Below, piece after piece: positions 42,851 through 51,636 of a stretch of DNA of 64,000 nt; the first letter of the stretch is position 1, and the number at the start of each line of letters is the position of its first letter. Under the pieces are notes generated by a model, which was not told the origin of the DNA, made no database searches, and worked only from the letters and a program-made list of their open reading frames with translations. The stretch spans positions 248,001-312,000 of the forward strand of contig DATLCF010000002.1 of assembly GCA_035526505.1 (NCBI GenBank), written 5' to 3'. This stretch comes from DATLCF01 sp035526505. Its GTDB lineage: Bacteria > Patescibacteriota > Saccharimonadia > Saccharimonadales > UBA4665. Made by a program: the position numbers and the translations under genes.

Positions 42851-42944
42851 TATAATCGTGCTTTTAATACGTGCCCCTGACGAGTACTTATGGTAGTTGT
42901 GCCTTTGTTCATACTGCTAAAAATAGCATGCGCAGCGCATGCTA
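42851..42944 (+). promoter_or_regulatory. dnaX upstream promoter and 21-base palindrome
   Basis: TATAAT at 42851-42856 would give a leader of about 125 bases. A 21-base palindrome TAGCATGCGC-A-GCGCATGCTA occupies 42924-42944. A second box, TATACT (42976-42981), ends eight bases before the dnaX ATG. The palindrome could be an operator for the proximal promoter or a stem in the longer leader. Confidence 0.55.
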
Positions 42945-42989
42945 AAACACAACAGCATCAACCATATAAGACGCGTATACTATATACAA

Positions 42990-44552
42990 ATGGGGCAGGC
43001 GTTGTATCGGACATACCGGTCTAAGAAGTTGTCTGAATTGGTGGGGCAGGAACACGTTACCAAAGCGCTGGAACACGCCCTGGCCAAAGGCACCATGAGC
43101 CATGCCTACTTATTTACCGGCCCGCGCGGCGTGGGCAAAACCAGCATTGCGCGCATACTGGCACACGAAATAAACGGCCTGCCGTATACCGACGACGCCA
43201 CACACCTGGACATTATCGAAATAGACGCAGCCAGCAACCGCCGTATTGACGAAATTCGGGATTTGCGCGACAAAGTGCATATTGCCCCCACCAGCGCCAA
43301 ATACAAGGTGTACATAATCGACGAAGTACACATGCTCACTAAAGAGGCCTTTAATGCATTGCTAAAAACCCTGGAAGAGCCGCCGGCGCACGTGGTGTTT
43401 ATACTGGCCACCACCGAAGCCCACAAACTGCCCGAAACCATCATTAGCCGCACCCAGCGCTTTGCCTTTAAGCCCGTGGACTTACCCAAGGTGGTCGCCC
43501 ACCTAAAACACATTGCTAAGCAAGAAAAAATAGACATTGCCGACGATGCATTAGAATTAGTGGCCGCACACGGCGAGGGCAGTTTCCGCGACAGCATTAG
43601 CCTGCTAGATCAAGTGCGCAACCGCAGCGGCAAAGTAACCCTGGCCGACGTGCAAGCCAGCTTGGGTATTGCGCCTGCCGAGCTAATCGACAGCATTGTG
43701 CAAGCATTGAGTGCCCACGATGTGGTAGCCACCGCCCAGCACTTGCGCGATATGCAGGGGCAGGGGTACGAAGCCGCCCAGGTTGCCAAACAGCTGGGCC
43801 AAGCCCTGCGTACCTCGCTGCTAGATGGTAAACCCGCCCTGGCCCAAGACACACTGATGCATTTGCTAGTGCAATTGGTAGAGGTGCCAGCCAGCAGCGA
43901 CCCGCGCACCATGCTGGAAATCGCTCTGTTCGATACCGCAGTGGCCGGCGCACCATCCCCGGTCGCACCCAAGGCCGCCGCCCCAACCAAAGTAATGCCC
44001 GAACAAGTTCAGGCCAAACCCCCAACCCAAGTAGAACCACACCCCAGTACCTTTAAAAAACAAGCCGATGCCGCCAAAGAGCAAACGACCCCTATGGCTA
44101 ATAACGAGATGCCCGATCAAGTCCGGCACAACAGCGATGACGCAGTGCTGGACAATAACACGTGGCCCCAAGTACTCGCCGCCATCAAGCAACACCACAA
44201 CACCCTGTACGGCATTGCCCGCATGGCCCACGCCACCTTTACGCCTGGCGAACTAACACTAGAAATCGCCTATGCCTTTCACCAAAAACGCCTTAACGAC
44301 AAACGCAATAAAGAAATCCTGGCCACCACCATAACCGAGCTAACCGGCCAGAACATTCGCATTACTTGCACAGTGGGGCAGGGCAAATCGCCCGACGAAT
44401 TAGCCATGAGCAACACACCGCCCGCGCTGCCGCCAGCCGATGAAGTCGTGCACAGTGTGGCAAAACCAAAACCCGTGGAATCAACAGAAGAAAACGAAGC
44501 AATTAAAACCGTGAGCAATATCTTTGGTGGAGCAGAGCTGCTAGAATCGTAA
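42990..44552 (+). CDS. dnaX: DNA polymerase III subunit gamma/tau (DnaX) lacking the zinc module
   Basis: The 520-residue protein has Walker A TGPRGVGKTS (44-53), Walker B with VYIIDEVHMLTKEAFNALLK, and sensor ATTEAHKLPETIISRTQRF. Domain III and a variable, Pro/Ala-rich tail follow. The Cys4 zinc module that normally follows Walker A is absent: the loop reads INGLPYTDDATHL, and only one Cys is present, near the C-terminus. ATG 42990 is supported by TATACT eight bases upstream. No clear slippery site for a short gamma form was found. Confidence 0.95.
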   Translation: MGQALYRTYRSKKLSELVGQEHVTKALEHALAKGTMSHAYLFTGPRGVGKTSIARILAHEINGLPYTDDATHLDIIEIDAASNRRIDEIRDLRDKVHIAPTSAKYKVYIIDEVHMLTKEAFNALLKTLEEPPAHVVFILATTEAHKLPETIISRTQRFAFKPVDLPKVVAHLKHIAKQEKIDIADDALELVAAHGEGSFRDSISLLDQVRNRSGKVTLADVQASLGIAPAELIDSIVQALSAHDVVATAQHLRDMQGQGYEAAQVAKQLGQALRTSLLDGKPALAQDTLMHLLVQLVEVPASSDPRTMLEIALFDTAVAGAPSPVAPKAAAPTKVMPEQVQAKPPTQVEPHPSTFKKQADAAKEQTTPMANNEMPDQVRHNSDDAVLDNNTWPQVLAAIKQHHNTLYGIARMAHATFTPGELTLEIAYAFHQKRLNDKRNKEILATTITELTGQNIRITCTVGQGKSPDELAMSNTPPALPPADEVVHSVAKPKPVESTEENEAIKTVSNIFGGAELLES

Positions 44553-44579
44553 ACACAAGAACGAGCAGACGTGAGGCTC

Positions 44580-44680
44580 GGTCGCTACCTTACCTTTACC
44601 GGCACCTCGGAAGCGAAAATTATGCTCCTTTAGGGCATAATTTTCGACCCGCACGTGCGGGCAAAGTAAGGTAGCGGACG
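44580..44680 (+). ncRNA. Multi-stem structured element between dnaX and dnaB
   Basis: A closing stem pairs CGCTACCTTAC (44583-44593) with GTAAGGTAGCG (44666-44676). Inside are a 12-bp perfect hairpin (CGAAAATTATGC/GCATAATTTTCG, 44614-44646), the palindrome CCCGCACGTGCGGG (44648-44661) and a short CCG/CGG hairpin (44599-44610). Together they form a four-way-junction-like fold ending about 20 bases before dnaB. It has no T-tract, so it is not a simple terminator. A cis-regulatory RNA or processed small RNA is possible. Confidence 0.6.
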
Positions 44681-44698
44681 CACTAGAGAGGGATCAGG

Positions 44699-46066
44699 AT
44701 GGACCAAGGACAGGGGAAACCAACAAATCAACAGCCGCAAAACCTCGAAGCCGAGGCTTCGCTGCTTGGCGCGCTGCTTATCGACAGCGACGCGCTTGTT
44801 AAAATTGCCGACAGCATCGCAGCCGAAGACTTTTTTGACGCCCGCCACCAGCGCATATACGAAGCCGTCAGCCAACTGTACGAAAAGCGCGTAGCCCTGG
44901 ATGTGCTCACCCTGGCCGACCAACTCAAAAACAACGGCTACCTGGACATGGTGGGCGGCCCCAGCTACCTCACCGAGCTAACCAATTTTGTACCCACCGC
45001 GGCGCACGTCGAACAATATGCCGAAATCGTAGCCCAAAAATCACTGCGCCGCCGTCTGATTAAAGCCAGCCAGGAAATCACAACCCTGGGCTACGACGAG
45101 TCCAAAGTACTGCGCGAACTAATCGAAGAGGCCGAAACCAGCCTGTTCCAGGTTAGCCAACAACACGTTAAACAAAGCATCATCAGCCTGGAAGACATCC
45201 TAGCCGAAAGCTTCGAGCGCCTGGACGACCTGCACCGCGATAAAAACAAACTGCGCGGCGTACCCACCGGCTTTAAAGACATGGATAACATCTTGGCCGG
45301 TTTACAGCGCAGCGACCTGTTTATCTTGGCCGCCAGGCCGAGTATGGGTAAGACCGCGCTTGCCCTTAACCTGGCCCACAACGTTGCCGCCCAGGCCAAA
45401 GAACCGGTGTTGGTCTTTAGCCTAGAAATGAGCAAAGAGCAGCTGGTTGACCGCTTACTAGCCATGGAATCCGGCGTGGATGCTTGGGCGCTGCGTACCG
45501 GCAACCTGACCGATGCCGACTTTGAAAAAATCGGTCAGGCTATGGGGGTCTTAAGCGAAGCGCCCATGTACATCGACGACACCCCCGGCATTACCGTTAG
45601 TGACCTGCGCACCAAAGCCCGGCGCGAAGCGCACAAACACCCGTTGGGCCTAATTATTGTGGACTACCTGCAGCTGATGAGTGGCGGCAGCCGCTTTGGC
45701 AGCAGCGATAACCGTGTACAGGAAATTTCCGAAATTTCGCGCGGGTTAAAGGGTATTGCCCGCGAGCTGAACGTGCCGCTCATGGCCCTGTCCCAGCTGA
45801 GCCGTTCGGTAGAAAGTCGCAGCCCCCAAATCCCCCAACTGGCCGATTTGCGCGAATCTGGGAGTATCGAACAAGACGCCGATGTTGTAGCTTTTATTTA
45901 CCGCGAGGAATACTACAATCCCGAAACCGACCGCAAAAAAATTACCGACATACTTATCAAAAAACACCGTAACGGCCCCACTGGCAATGTGGAGCTGTAC
46001 TTCGATAACGAACGCCAGCGCTTCCGCAGCCTGGACACTAAACACGCCGATCCATTCGTGGCCTAA
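44699..46066 (+). CDS. dnaB: Replicative DNA helicase DnaB
   Basis: The 455-residue protein has the N-terminal primase-interaction domain (NLEAEASLLGALLIDSDAL) and the RecA-like C-terminal domain. The latter has Walker A ARPSMGKTALALN, Walker B LIIVDYLQLMSGG, and the DnaB motif LSQLSRSVESR with DLRESGSIEQDAD. It unwinds the fork as a hexamer. No intein is seen. Its TAA overlaps ATG 46066 by one base, though the next gene probably starts at 46096. Confidence 0.97.
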   Translation: MDQGQGKPTNQQPQNLEAEASLLGALLIDSDALVKIADSIAAEDFFDARHQRIYEAVSQLYEKRVALDVLTLADQLKNNGYLDMVGGPSYLTELTNFVPTAAHVEQYAEIVAQKSLRRRLIKASQEITTLGYDESKVLRELIEEAETSLFQVSQQHVKQSIISLEDILAESFERLDDLHRDKNKLRGVPTGFKDMDNILAGLQRSDLFILAARPSMGKTALALNLAHNVAAQAKEPVLVFSLEMSKEQLVDRLLAMESGVDAWALRTGNLTDADFEKIGQAMGVLSEAPMYIDDTPGITVSDLRTKARREAHKHPLGLIIVDYLQLMSGGSRFGSSDNRVQEISEISRGLKGIARELNVPLMALSQLSRSVESRSPQIPQLADLRESGSIEQDADVVAFIYREEYYNPETDRKKITDILIKKHRNGPTGNVELYFDNERQRFRSLDTKHADPFVA

Positions 46067-46095
46067 TGAAACTATTTGGTACTATAGTAGGCATA

Positions 46096-47241
46096 ATGTA
46101 CAGTATCCGCTCTAAACACCAGCGTCATCATATACTACACAGTGGCTTGGCTGTATATGTTTTTGGCATATCAATCGTGGGCATTCTATTTATTGCGGCC
46201 ATACTATTGGTAACCCGTAACAAACACAACCCCGTAGTAGCTACCAAAACTGGCACTACTTACTTTGTAAGCCCCGCCGGCAATGATGCACAAAACGGCA
46301 CGGCAAACACCCAGCCGCTCAAAACCATTCAAAAAGCCTTAGCCCTGGCCCACCCAGGCGATAAGGTCCAGCTTGCTGACGGCGCTTATTACCAAAGTAT
46401 TAAAACGGTACGGGCCGGTAGCAAAGGCGCGTCCATTACTATTACAGGCAGCCAGAACGCTGTATTGTATGGCAGCAGCAGCCGTGTTATAGAAATTAAT
46501 CACAGTTACATTACACTGGATGGTTTCCGGGTGGACGGCCACTTTGGCACTAACGACACCAAGGCCGACTACCGCGACAAACTTATTTATGCCATTGGGG
46601 TGCAAGCAAAAAAAGGCTTTATCGGTGTAAAGCTTACTCATTTAACCATCGAGAATGCGGGGGGCGAATGCGTGCGCATGCGCTATTTTGCCCAAGAGAA
46701 CCAAATAAGCCACAACACCATCCGTAACTGTGGTATATGGGATTTCCGCTTTCACGACGGGGGCAAAAACGGCGAAGGCATCTACATTGGCACTGCGCCC
46801 GAACAACGCAAAGACGGCAAGAATCCCACGGCTGACGTAGACGAATCCAGGGATAACCACATTTTTGAAAACACCATTCAAACCAACGGCAACGAATGTG
46901 TAGATATTAAAGAGGGTGCCACCGACAATCTGATCGAGCACAACGACTGCAGTGGCCAAATGGACCCGGAATCTGGCGGCTTTGATTCGCGGGGCGAGCA
47001 CAATACGTTCCGCAACAACACAGTCCACGACACTATTGGCGCAGCAGTGCGCTTAGGCGGGGACGAGGAACGCGACGGCACTGACAATAACGTTTACAGC
47101 AACACCTTCCGCAACAACAAAGGCGGTACCTTGCGTATTATGCGACTGCCCCAGGGAGACATTTGCGGCAATCACGTATATGGCAATAGCAGCAATGGCA
47201 AAACCCAGGGCATTAATCCAACTGCCAAATGCGCAAACTAA
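46096..47241 (+). CDS. Membrane-anchored right-handed beta-helix protein (carbohydrate-active candidate)
   Basis: The 381-residue protein has an N-terminal membrane helix (about 14-40). The phrase YFVSPAGNDAQNGTANTQPLKTIQKAL opens many polysaccharide-acting beta-helix proteins. Helical coils follow with SHNTIRNCG and FENTIQTNGNECVDIK. It may be a polysaccharide lyase or epimerase acting on the polymer made by the following genes. ATG 46096 is favoured because TATAGT (46084-46089) ends six bases before it; 46066 is the alternative. Confidence 0.72.
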   Translation: MYSIRSKHQRHHILHSGLAVYVFGISIVGILFIAAILLVTRNKHNPVVATKTGTTYFVSPAGNDAQNGTANTQPLKTIQKALALAHPGDKVQLADGAYYQSIKTVRAGSKGASITITGSQNAVLYGSSSRVIEINHSYITLDGFRVDGHFGTNDTKADYRDKLIYAIGVQAKKGFIGVKLTHLTIENAGGECVRMRYFAQENQISHNTIRNCGIWDFRFHDGGKNGEGIYIGTAPEQRKDGKNPTADVDESRDNHIFENTIQTNGNECVDIKEGATDNLIEHNDCSGQMDPESGGFDSRGEHNTFRNNTVHDTIGAAVRLGGDEERDGTDNNVYSNTFRNNKGGTLRIMRLPQGDICGNHVYGNSSNGKTQGINPTAKCAN

Positions 47242-47462
47242 TGTTGTAAAAATATCCTACACTAAGTACTTGCCAGTAACACAACTTATATTTATAATCC
47301 CAAACAAGCAAGGGTTCAGGGCGGCCTTCGGGGTGGGGCCGGCACTGCTTTTGATTATTAAAAAATAATTCTCGGCTTACGCGCCGTACTCTGGCAAAGC
47401 ACGCTTTGCTTAATTTGGTGGGAGTGTGTTGCGTTAAGCCGGTACCAACAGGGGAGCACAGC

Positions 47463-48365
47463 ATGAAAGTAGCAGTAGTAGGCAGCGGATTTGTGGGCCA
47501 AGCCACTGGCCGCGGTTTTAAAAAACACGGCAATGACGTAACGTTTATCGACGTTGTAGAAGATAAAGTAAAGGCATTACGCGACGAGGGCTTCGATGCC
47601 CACCTAGCCGACCGCTACAGTACTATCACTACCGATGTCACTCTATTTTGCGTACCAACCCCAACCAAAGGCCGCAGCATTCAGCTAGAATATTTGCGTG
47701 ATGCCGTCAGCGCTTTTGCCGAACGGCTTAAGACCCACGACAAATACCACGTAGCTGTCATCCGTTCCACCGTACCCCCGGGCACAACCCGCAAAAACGT
47801 GCTGTCATTGATCGAAAAAATTTCGGGCAAAAAGGCTGGCAAAGACTTTGGCCTGTGTATGCAGCCAGAATACTTGCGCGAAGTTACTGCCAACGAAGAT
47901 TTCGAACGGCCGTGGTTTATTTTGATCGGCCAGTTCGATGAAAAATCCGGCGACGTGCTGGAAAAACTGTATCGCAGCTTTGATGCCCCTATTCAACGTT
48001 GTTCATTGGACGAAGCCGAGTTCCAAAAATATGTGCACAATGTATACAACGCGGTAAAAATTGCGTTCTTTAACGAAATGCGTTCGATTGCCAAGGGCGA
48101 AAACTGGAACGCCGATGCCGTATTCCGCGCCACTGCCGAAAGTTGCGAAGGTATTTGGAACCCACTGTATGGTTTGCGTGATTTTGGTCCGTTTGATGGC
48201 TCATGCCTGCCCAAAGACACCCGCGCGCTGTTGCAATGGGGCGATAGCAATGACTACGACCTGGGCATTTTGCGTGCCGTGATTGTCGAAAACCTGAAGC
48301 ATGAAAAGCTGTTGGGCAAGAACAAAACGGTACGTGTAAACTATTTGGAAAATATCAGTGTTTGA
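47463..48365 (+). CDS. UDP-glucose/GDP-mannose 6-dehydrogenase family, short form
   Basis: The 300-residue protein has the NAD motif VVGSGFVGQATG, RSTVPPGTT, QPEYLREV, the central-domain helix EFQKYVHNVYNAVKIAFFNEM and catalytic Cys248 in FDGSCLPKDT. It should oxidise a nucleotide sugar to the uronic acid. The final nucleotide-binding domain (about 100 residues in UDP-glucose dehydrogenase or AlgD) is missing, so either substrate binding differs or another protein supplies it. GGGGAG precedes ATG 47463. It overlaps the synthase gene by eight bases. Confidence 0.82.
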   Translation: MKVAVVGSGFVGQATGRGFKKHGNDVTFIDVVEDKVKALRDEGFDAHLADRYSTITTDVTLFCVPTPTKGRSIQLEYLRDAVSAFAERLKTHDKYHVAVIRSTVPPGTTRKNVLSLIEKISGKKAGKDFGLCMQPEYLREVTANEDFERPWFILIGQFDEKSGDVLEKLYRSFDAPIQRCSLDEAEFQKYVHNVYNAVKIAFFNEMRSIAKGENWNADAVFRATAESCEGIWNPLYGLRDFGPFDGSCLPKDTRALLQWGDSNDYDLGILRAVIVENLKHEKLLGKNKTVRVNYLENISV

Positions 48366-49971
48366 CAGTAGCCTTGCCAAAGCTATTCTTGTTTATATCC
48401 CTATTTCGGCGATCGGTTTATGGCGCTGGACCTTTTGGATTATCCGGCGCGTGGCTGCCAGCCTGTACCGGCCCAATGTAGGCCAGTGGCCAGCCGACTA
48501 TCCCAAGCCCAAGGTAAGCATTGTGTCGCCGGTGTACAACGAAGACCCGGCATTGTTCGAAGAAGCTATCCAATCGTGGATTAAAAACGGGGTGGACGAA
48601 ATTATTATCGTTATCGATAAAACTAACGTCCGCCACATTGTTGATTACGAACGGCGCTATGCCAGCAATAAAAAATTGGCCACCAAGTGCCGCATGATTG
48701 TCACCCCCAAGCCGGGCAAACGCGCGGCTTTGTGCGACGGCATCGAACAAGCCACGGGCGATTTAATCGCCGTGGTCGATTCCGACACCATTTGGAGCGA
48801 CGATGTGCTAGAAAAAACATTGCCGTACTTTTTGAACCCCCGTGTGGGCGGCGCCACGCTAACGCAGCGTGTAAAAGACCCGGACAATATTGCCACGATT
48901 ATTTTTGACATTATGCTGTGGTCGCGCTACCAAGAGGAAGTGCCGGCGCTGCTGGGCGTAGGCAAAGCCTTTAACACGCTTTCGGGCCGCACGGCATTTT
49001 ATCGCCGCGAAGCCATTTTCGCCGATGACCACGACAACATACACCACCTGCGTCACGAATTTTTCCTGGGCACCCGCGGTATTTCGGGCGACGACAAGCG
49101 GCTAACGCACCTTATTTTGAGCCAGGGGTGGCACGTGGCATATGTGGTAGGGCCCACGGTATACACCTCGGGCATGCGTTCTATTAAACAATTCATGAAA
49201 CAGCGCCTGCGCTGGACGCGCAACATGTGGCGCGGCGACCTGCGGGCAATTTCCCAGGGTTGGATCTGGAAGCATCCGGCACTGGCCATCTTCCGTATCG
49301 ACAGTTTTGTGCAACCTTTTTTGATGCTTATCGGGCCGGTGGCGCTGACTATTGCGTTAATAAGCCAGGAATGGTTGGTAGCTGGCATTTTGGTTGCCTG
49401 GTGGATCTTTAGCCGCACGGTTAAATTGTTTGGATACTTTAGGGCACATCCCCAGCGCTTTATATATTTGCCGGCCTATATTATTTACAGCTACATCAAT
49501 GCCGTGGTTAAAATTTATGCCCTGGCAACCTTGGTAGAGCACAGCTGGGCTACACGCTGGCACCAAAGCCGCATGAAGGCCAAAAAGCTGTTCCGGCGCT
49601 GGGCCACCGTGGGTGTAGGCGTGTTGGCAATTGTGGGGCTGTTTGGCGGCCTGACCATGTTTGTTATGTCGGCGCGGGCACAATCGGCAGCCGATGTTGC
49701 CGCCCAGGCACCAGTAGAAACCGCGGCGTTTACTAACGACATCGACTTTGCATCCAAAGCGCCGCTAGCACCCAAGGTGCCAACTGGCATCACCATGCCC
49801 AGCGGCGTGCAGCGCTATACCGTACAGCGCGGCGACACCCTGAGCGACATTGCTGCTCGCACCGGCATGGACCTGAAGGCGCTCAAAAAATTAAACGGCT
49901 TGCGCGATCCCGACCTTATTAGCGCCGGGCAAGTCCTGCTGTATTACCAACAAAACGGGAGCGCACAATAA
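48358..49971 (+). CDS. Processive family 2 glycosyltransferase with C-terminal LysM domain
   Basis: The 537-residue protein resembles hyaluronan/alginate/cellulose-type synthases. It has an N-terminal helix, VSIVSPVYNEDP, DSD (141-143), GDD (244-246) and QRLRW (282-286), then about four membrane helices. After the last helix (about 418-438) an extracellular linker ends in LysM (YTVQRGDTLSDIAARTGMDL, about 487-530). LysM would hold the synthase mouth at peptidoglycan. It starts at GTG 48358 and its TAA overlaps the next ATG (TAATG). The sugar is unknown, but the dehydrogenase points to a uronic acid. Confidence 0.85.
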   Translation: MFDSSLAKAILVYIPISAIGLWRWTFWIIRRVAASLYRPNVGQWPADYPKPKVSIVSPVYNEDPALFEEAIQSWIKNGVDEIIIVIDKTNVRHIVDYERRYASNKKLATKCRMIVTPKPGKRAALCDGIEQATGDLIAVVDSDTIWSDDVLEKTLPYFLNPRVGGATLTQRVKDPDNIATIIFDIMLWSRYQEEVPALLGVGKAFNTLSGRTAFYRREAIFADDHDNIHHLRHEFFLGTRGISGDDKRLTHLILSQGWHVAYVVGPTVYTSGMRSIKQFMKQRLRWTRNMWRGDLRAISQGWIWKHPALAIFRIDSFVQPFLMLIGPVALTIALISQEWLVAGILVAWWIFSRTVKLFGYFRAHPQRFIYLPAYIIYSYINAVVKIYALATLVEHSWATRWHQSRMKAKKLFRRWATVGVGVLAIVGLFGGLTMFVMSARAQSAADVAAQAPVETAAFTNDIDFASKAPLAPKVPTGITMPSGVQRYTVQRGDTLSDIAARTGMDLKALKKLNGLRDPDLISAGQVLLYYQQNGSAQ

Positions 49972-51614
49972 TGGCTGTTCACCACACTGCACCCAAAACA
50001 AAAACTAAACTGCGCCACAATCTGCGCCCATCGCTGCTGCTTATTGTACTGCCCCTGCTGGGCGGCATTGCTATCGTTGTTTTCTTTGCCAGCGGCGCTT
50101 ATGGCAAAACACTGGCCCGTGCCGGCAACACTCGCTTAGTCACCGAAAACTGGGAAGCAGCCGACAACGCATTCACCAGCCGCACACCCGTCTATGAACG
50201 CAAGTATGCTTATTACAAGCTCAAAGACGGCCAAAACCTGGCCAGCGTCGCGGCGTATTTTAGCGTTGACGAGCAAAAACTGGCTGCGCTGAACCCGGGC
50301 GATATCGTGCCCGGCACCACGGTAAAAGTGCCGCCGGTGGAGCACCCCCTAGCACCCATTGCCGGACCGAATGGCGGCCTAAGTACTGCCGCTATAACCA
50401 ACGACCGTGGCCTGCTACGCATTCGCCAAAACTACAAGTTCGCTACCGCCACCACTACCATCCCAGACCTTATGAACTTTTTAAAGCCCTACAACGCCAT
50501 TGTGCAAACCGGGCCTAAAACATTCCGCTTGGAGCGGGCTATTTCGCTGGAAGGTAACATCCGCCTGGACATTACTAACGACACGGCCGAAAAGCTAGAA
50601 CTCCGCAGTGAACCCAATGTACCCAATTGCTTGTGCATGGACCAAGCCTCCGCACTTATTAAAAACACTACTATTACAAGCTATGTGCCAGGTACCAACC
50701 AGCCAGACAAAAACTACAAGGACGGCCGGGCATTCGTACGCGATAAAAACGGGCGCATGGACACCATTAACGTCAATTTCAGTTACCTGGGCACCGCGCT
50801 TAAAAAACCCAGCAGCCCCATTCCGCCCGAAAGCGAAGGCGGTATTTACGGCGTATCGTGGCGTATTTCCGACGACATGCTGGGTGCCGAAATTGCCACC
50901 GGCTGGGTAGAGCACAGCAGCTTTACGCACAACCACTTTGGTGCCTTTACCTTTGGGGCGTCCGGTATGTTGTGGCGCAACAGCTACTTTGCATATAACG
51001 ATGTGTATGGCCTGGACCCGCACGACGACAGCAATAACGCACTGGTAGAAGGCAATGTGTTTGCCTATAACCACAAACATGGCTTTATCGTATCCAAACG
51101 CTGCGATTACAACATCATCCGCAACAATTTATCTATTGGCAACGATCTGCACGGCTACATGCTGCACCAAGATTCGGCCTATAACCTGATAGAAAACAAT
51201 ATTGCATACGATAATACCGACAACTACGTGATCTACGAGTCCGACTACAACACGATTCGCAATAATGTCGGATATAACGCCCGGTCCAGCAATGTGCGTA
51301 TTAACGAAAAATCACGCAACAATTATGTAATTAATAACAAATTCCTGGGCGGCCGCCGCGGTGTGTACGTATATGGCGGGGCAGAGAATGTATACGTAAA
51401 AAACAATACTATTCACGTACGCAAAGAAGTTCTGGCCACCAACGGCGCTCAGAACGTACTATTTGCCAACAATACCATCGACCGCCTGGCATATAAAATT
51501 GCCAAAAACGACCGCCTGATTTTTGGCCCCAATACCATAGCCCCCTCAACCGTGGTCAATCCCAGCGGTAATTCGCTGTATCAAAAAGCCATCCAAATCA
51601 CACCCCACAACTAA
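49971..51614 (+). CDS. LysM plus beta-helix protein with AlgG-type DPHD motif (putative polyuronate C5-epimerase)
   Basis: The 547-residue protein has an N-terminal membrane segment (about 17-43) and a LysM-like domain (KLKDGQNLASVAAYFSVDEQ, about 83-125). A right-handed beta-helix follows, whose loop GLDPHDDSNN (Asp349-Pro-His351-Asp352) matches the catalytic DPHD of mannuronan C5-epimerase AlgG. Length is close to AlgG. Following coils (NHKHGFIVSKRCDYNIIRNN) fit the same family. It would act outside the membrane on the polymer made by the coupled synthase. Confidence 0.78.
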   Translation: MAVHHTAPKTKTKLRHNLRPSLLLIVLPLLGGIAIVVFFASGAYGKTLARAGNTRLVTENWEAADNAFTSRTPVYERKYAYYKLKDGQNLASVAAYFSVDEQKLAALNPGDIVPGTTVKVPPVEHPLAPIAGPNGGLSTAAITNDRGLLRIRQNYKFATATTTIPDLMNFLKPYNAIVQTGPKTFRLERAISLEGNIRLDITNDTAEKLELRSEPNVPNCLCMDQASALIKNTTITSYVPGTNQPDKNYKDGRAFVRDKNGRMDTINVNFSYLGTALKKPSSPIPPESEGGIYGVSWRISDDMLGAEIATGWVEHSSFTHNHFGAFTFGASGMLWRNSYFAYNDVYGLDPHDDSNNALVEGNVFAYNHKHGFIVSKRCDYNIIRNNLSIGNDLHGYMLHQDSAYNLIENNIAYDNTDNYVIYESDYNTIRNNVGYNARSSNVRINEKSRNNYVINNKFLGGRRGVYVYGGAENVYVKNNTIHVRKEVLATNGAQNVLFANNTIDRLAYKIAKNDRLIFGPNTIAPSTVVNPSGNSLYQKAIQITPHN

Positions 51615-51636
51615 ACTGCTATAATACCAAGCAAGT

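Noticed and set aside
42874..42890. CUGACGAG resembling the hammerhead ribozyme core
   Set aside because: No matching GAAA core segment or closing stems are present nearby.
44045..44065. TTTAAAAAAC in dnaX as a possible gamma/tau frameshift site
   Set aside because: The heptamer is in the wrong register for -1 slippage, and the shifted frame stays open for about 60 codons, so it would not give a short gamma form.
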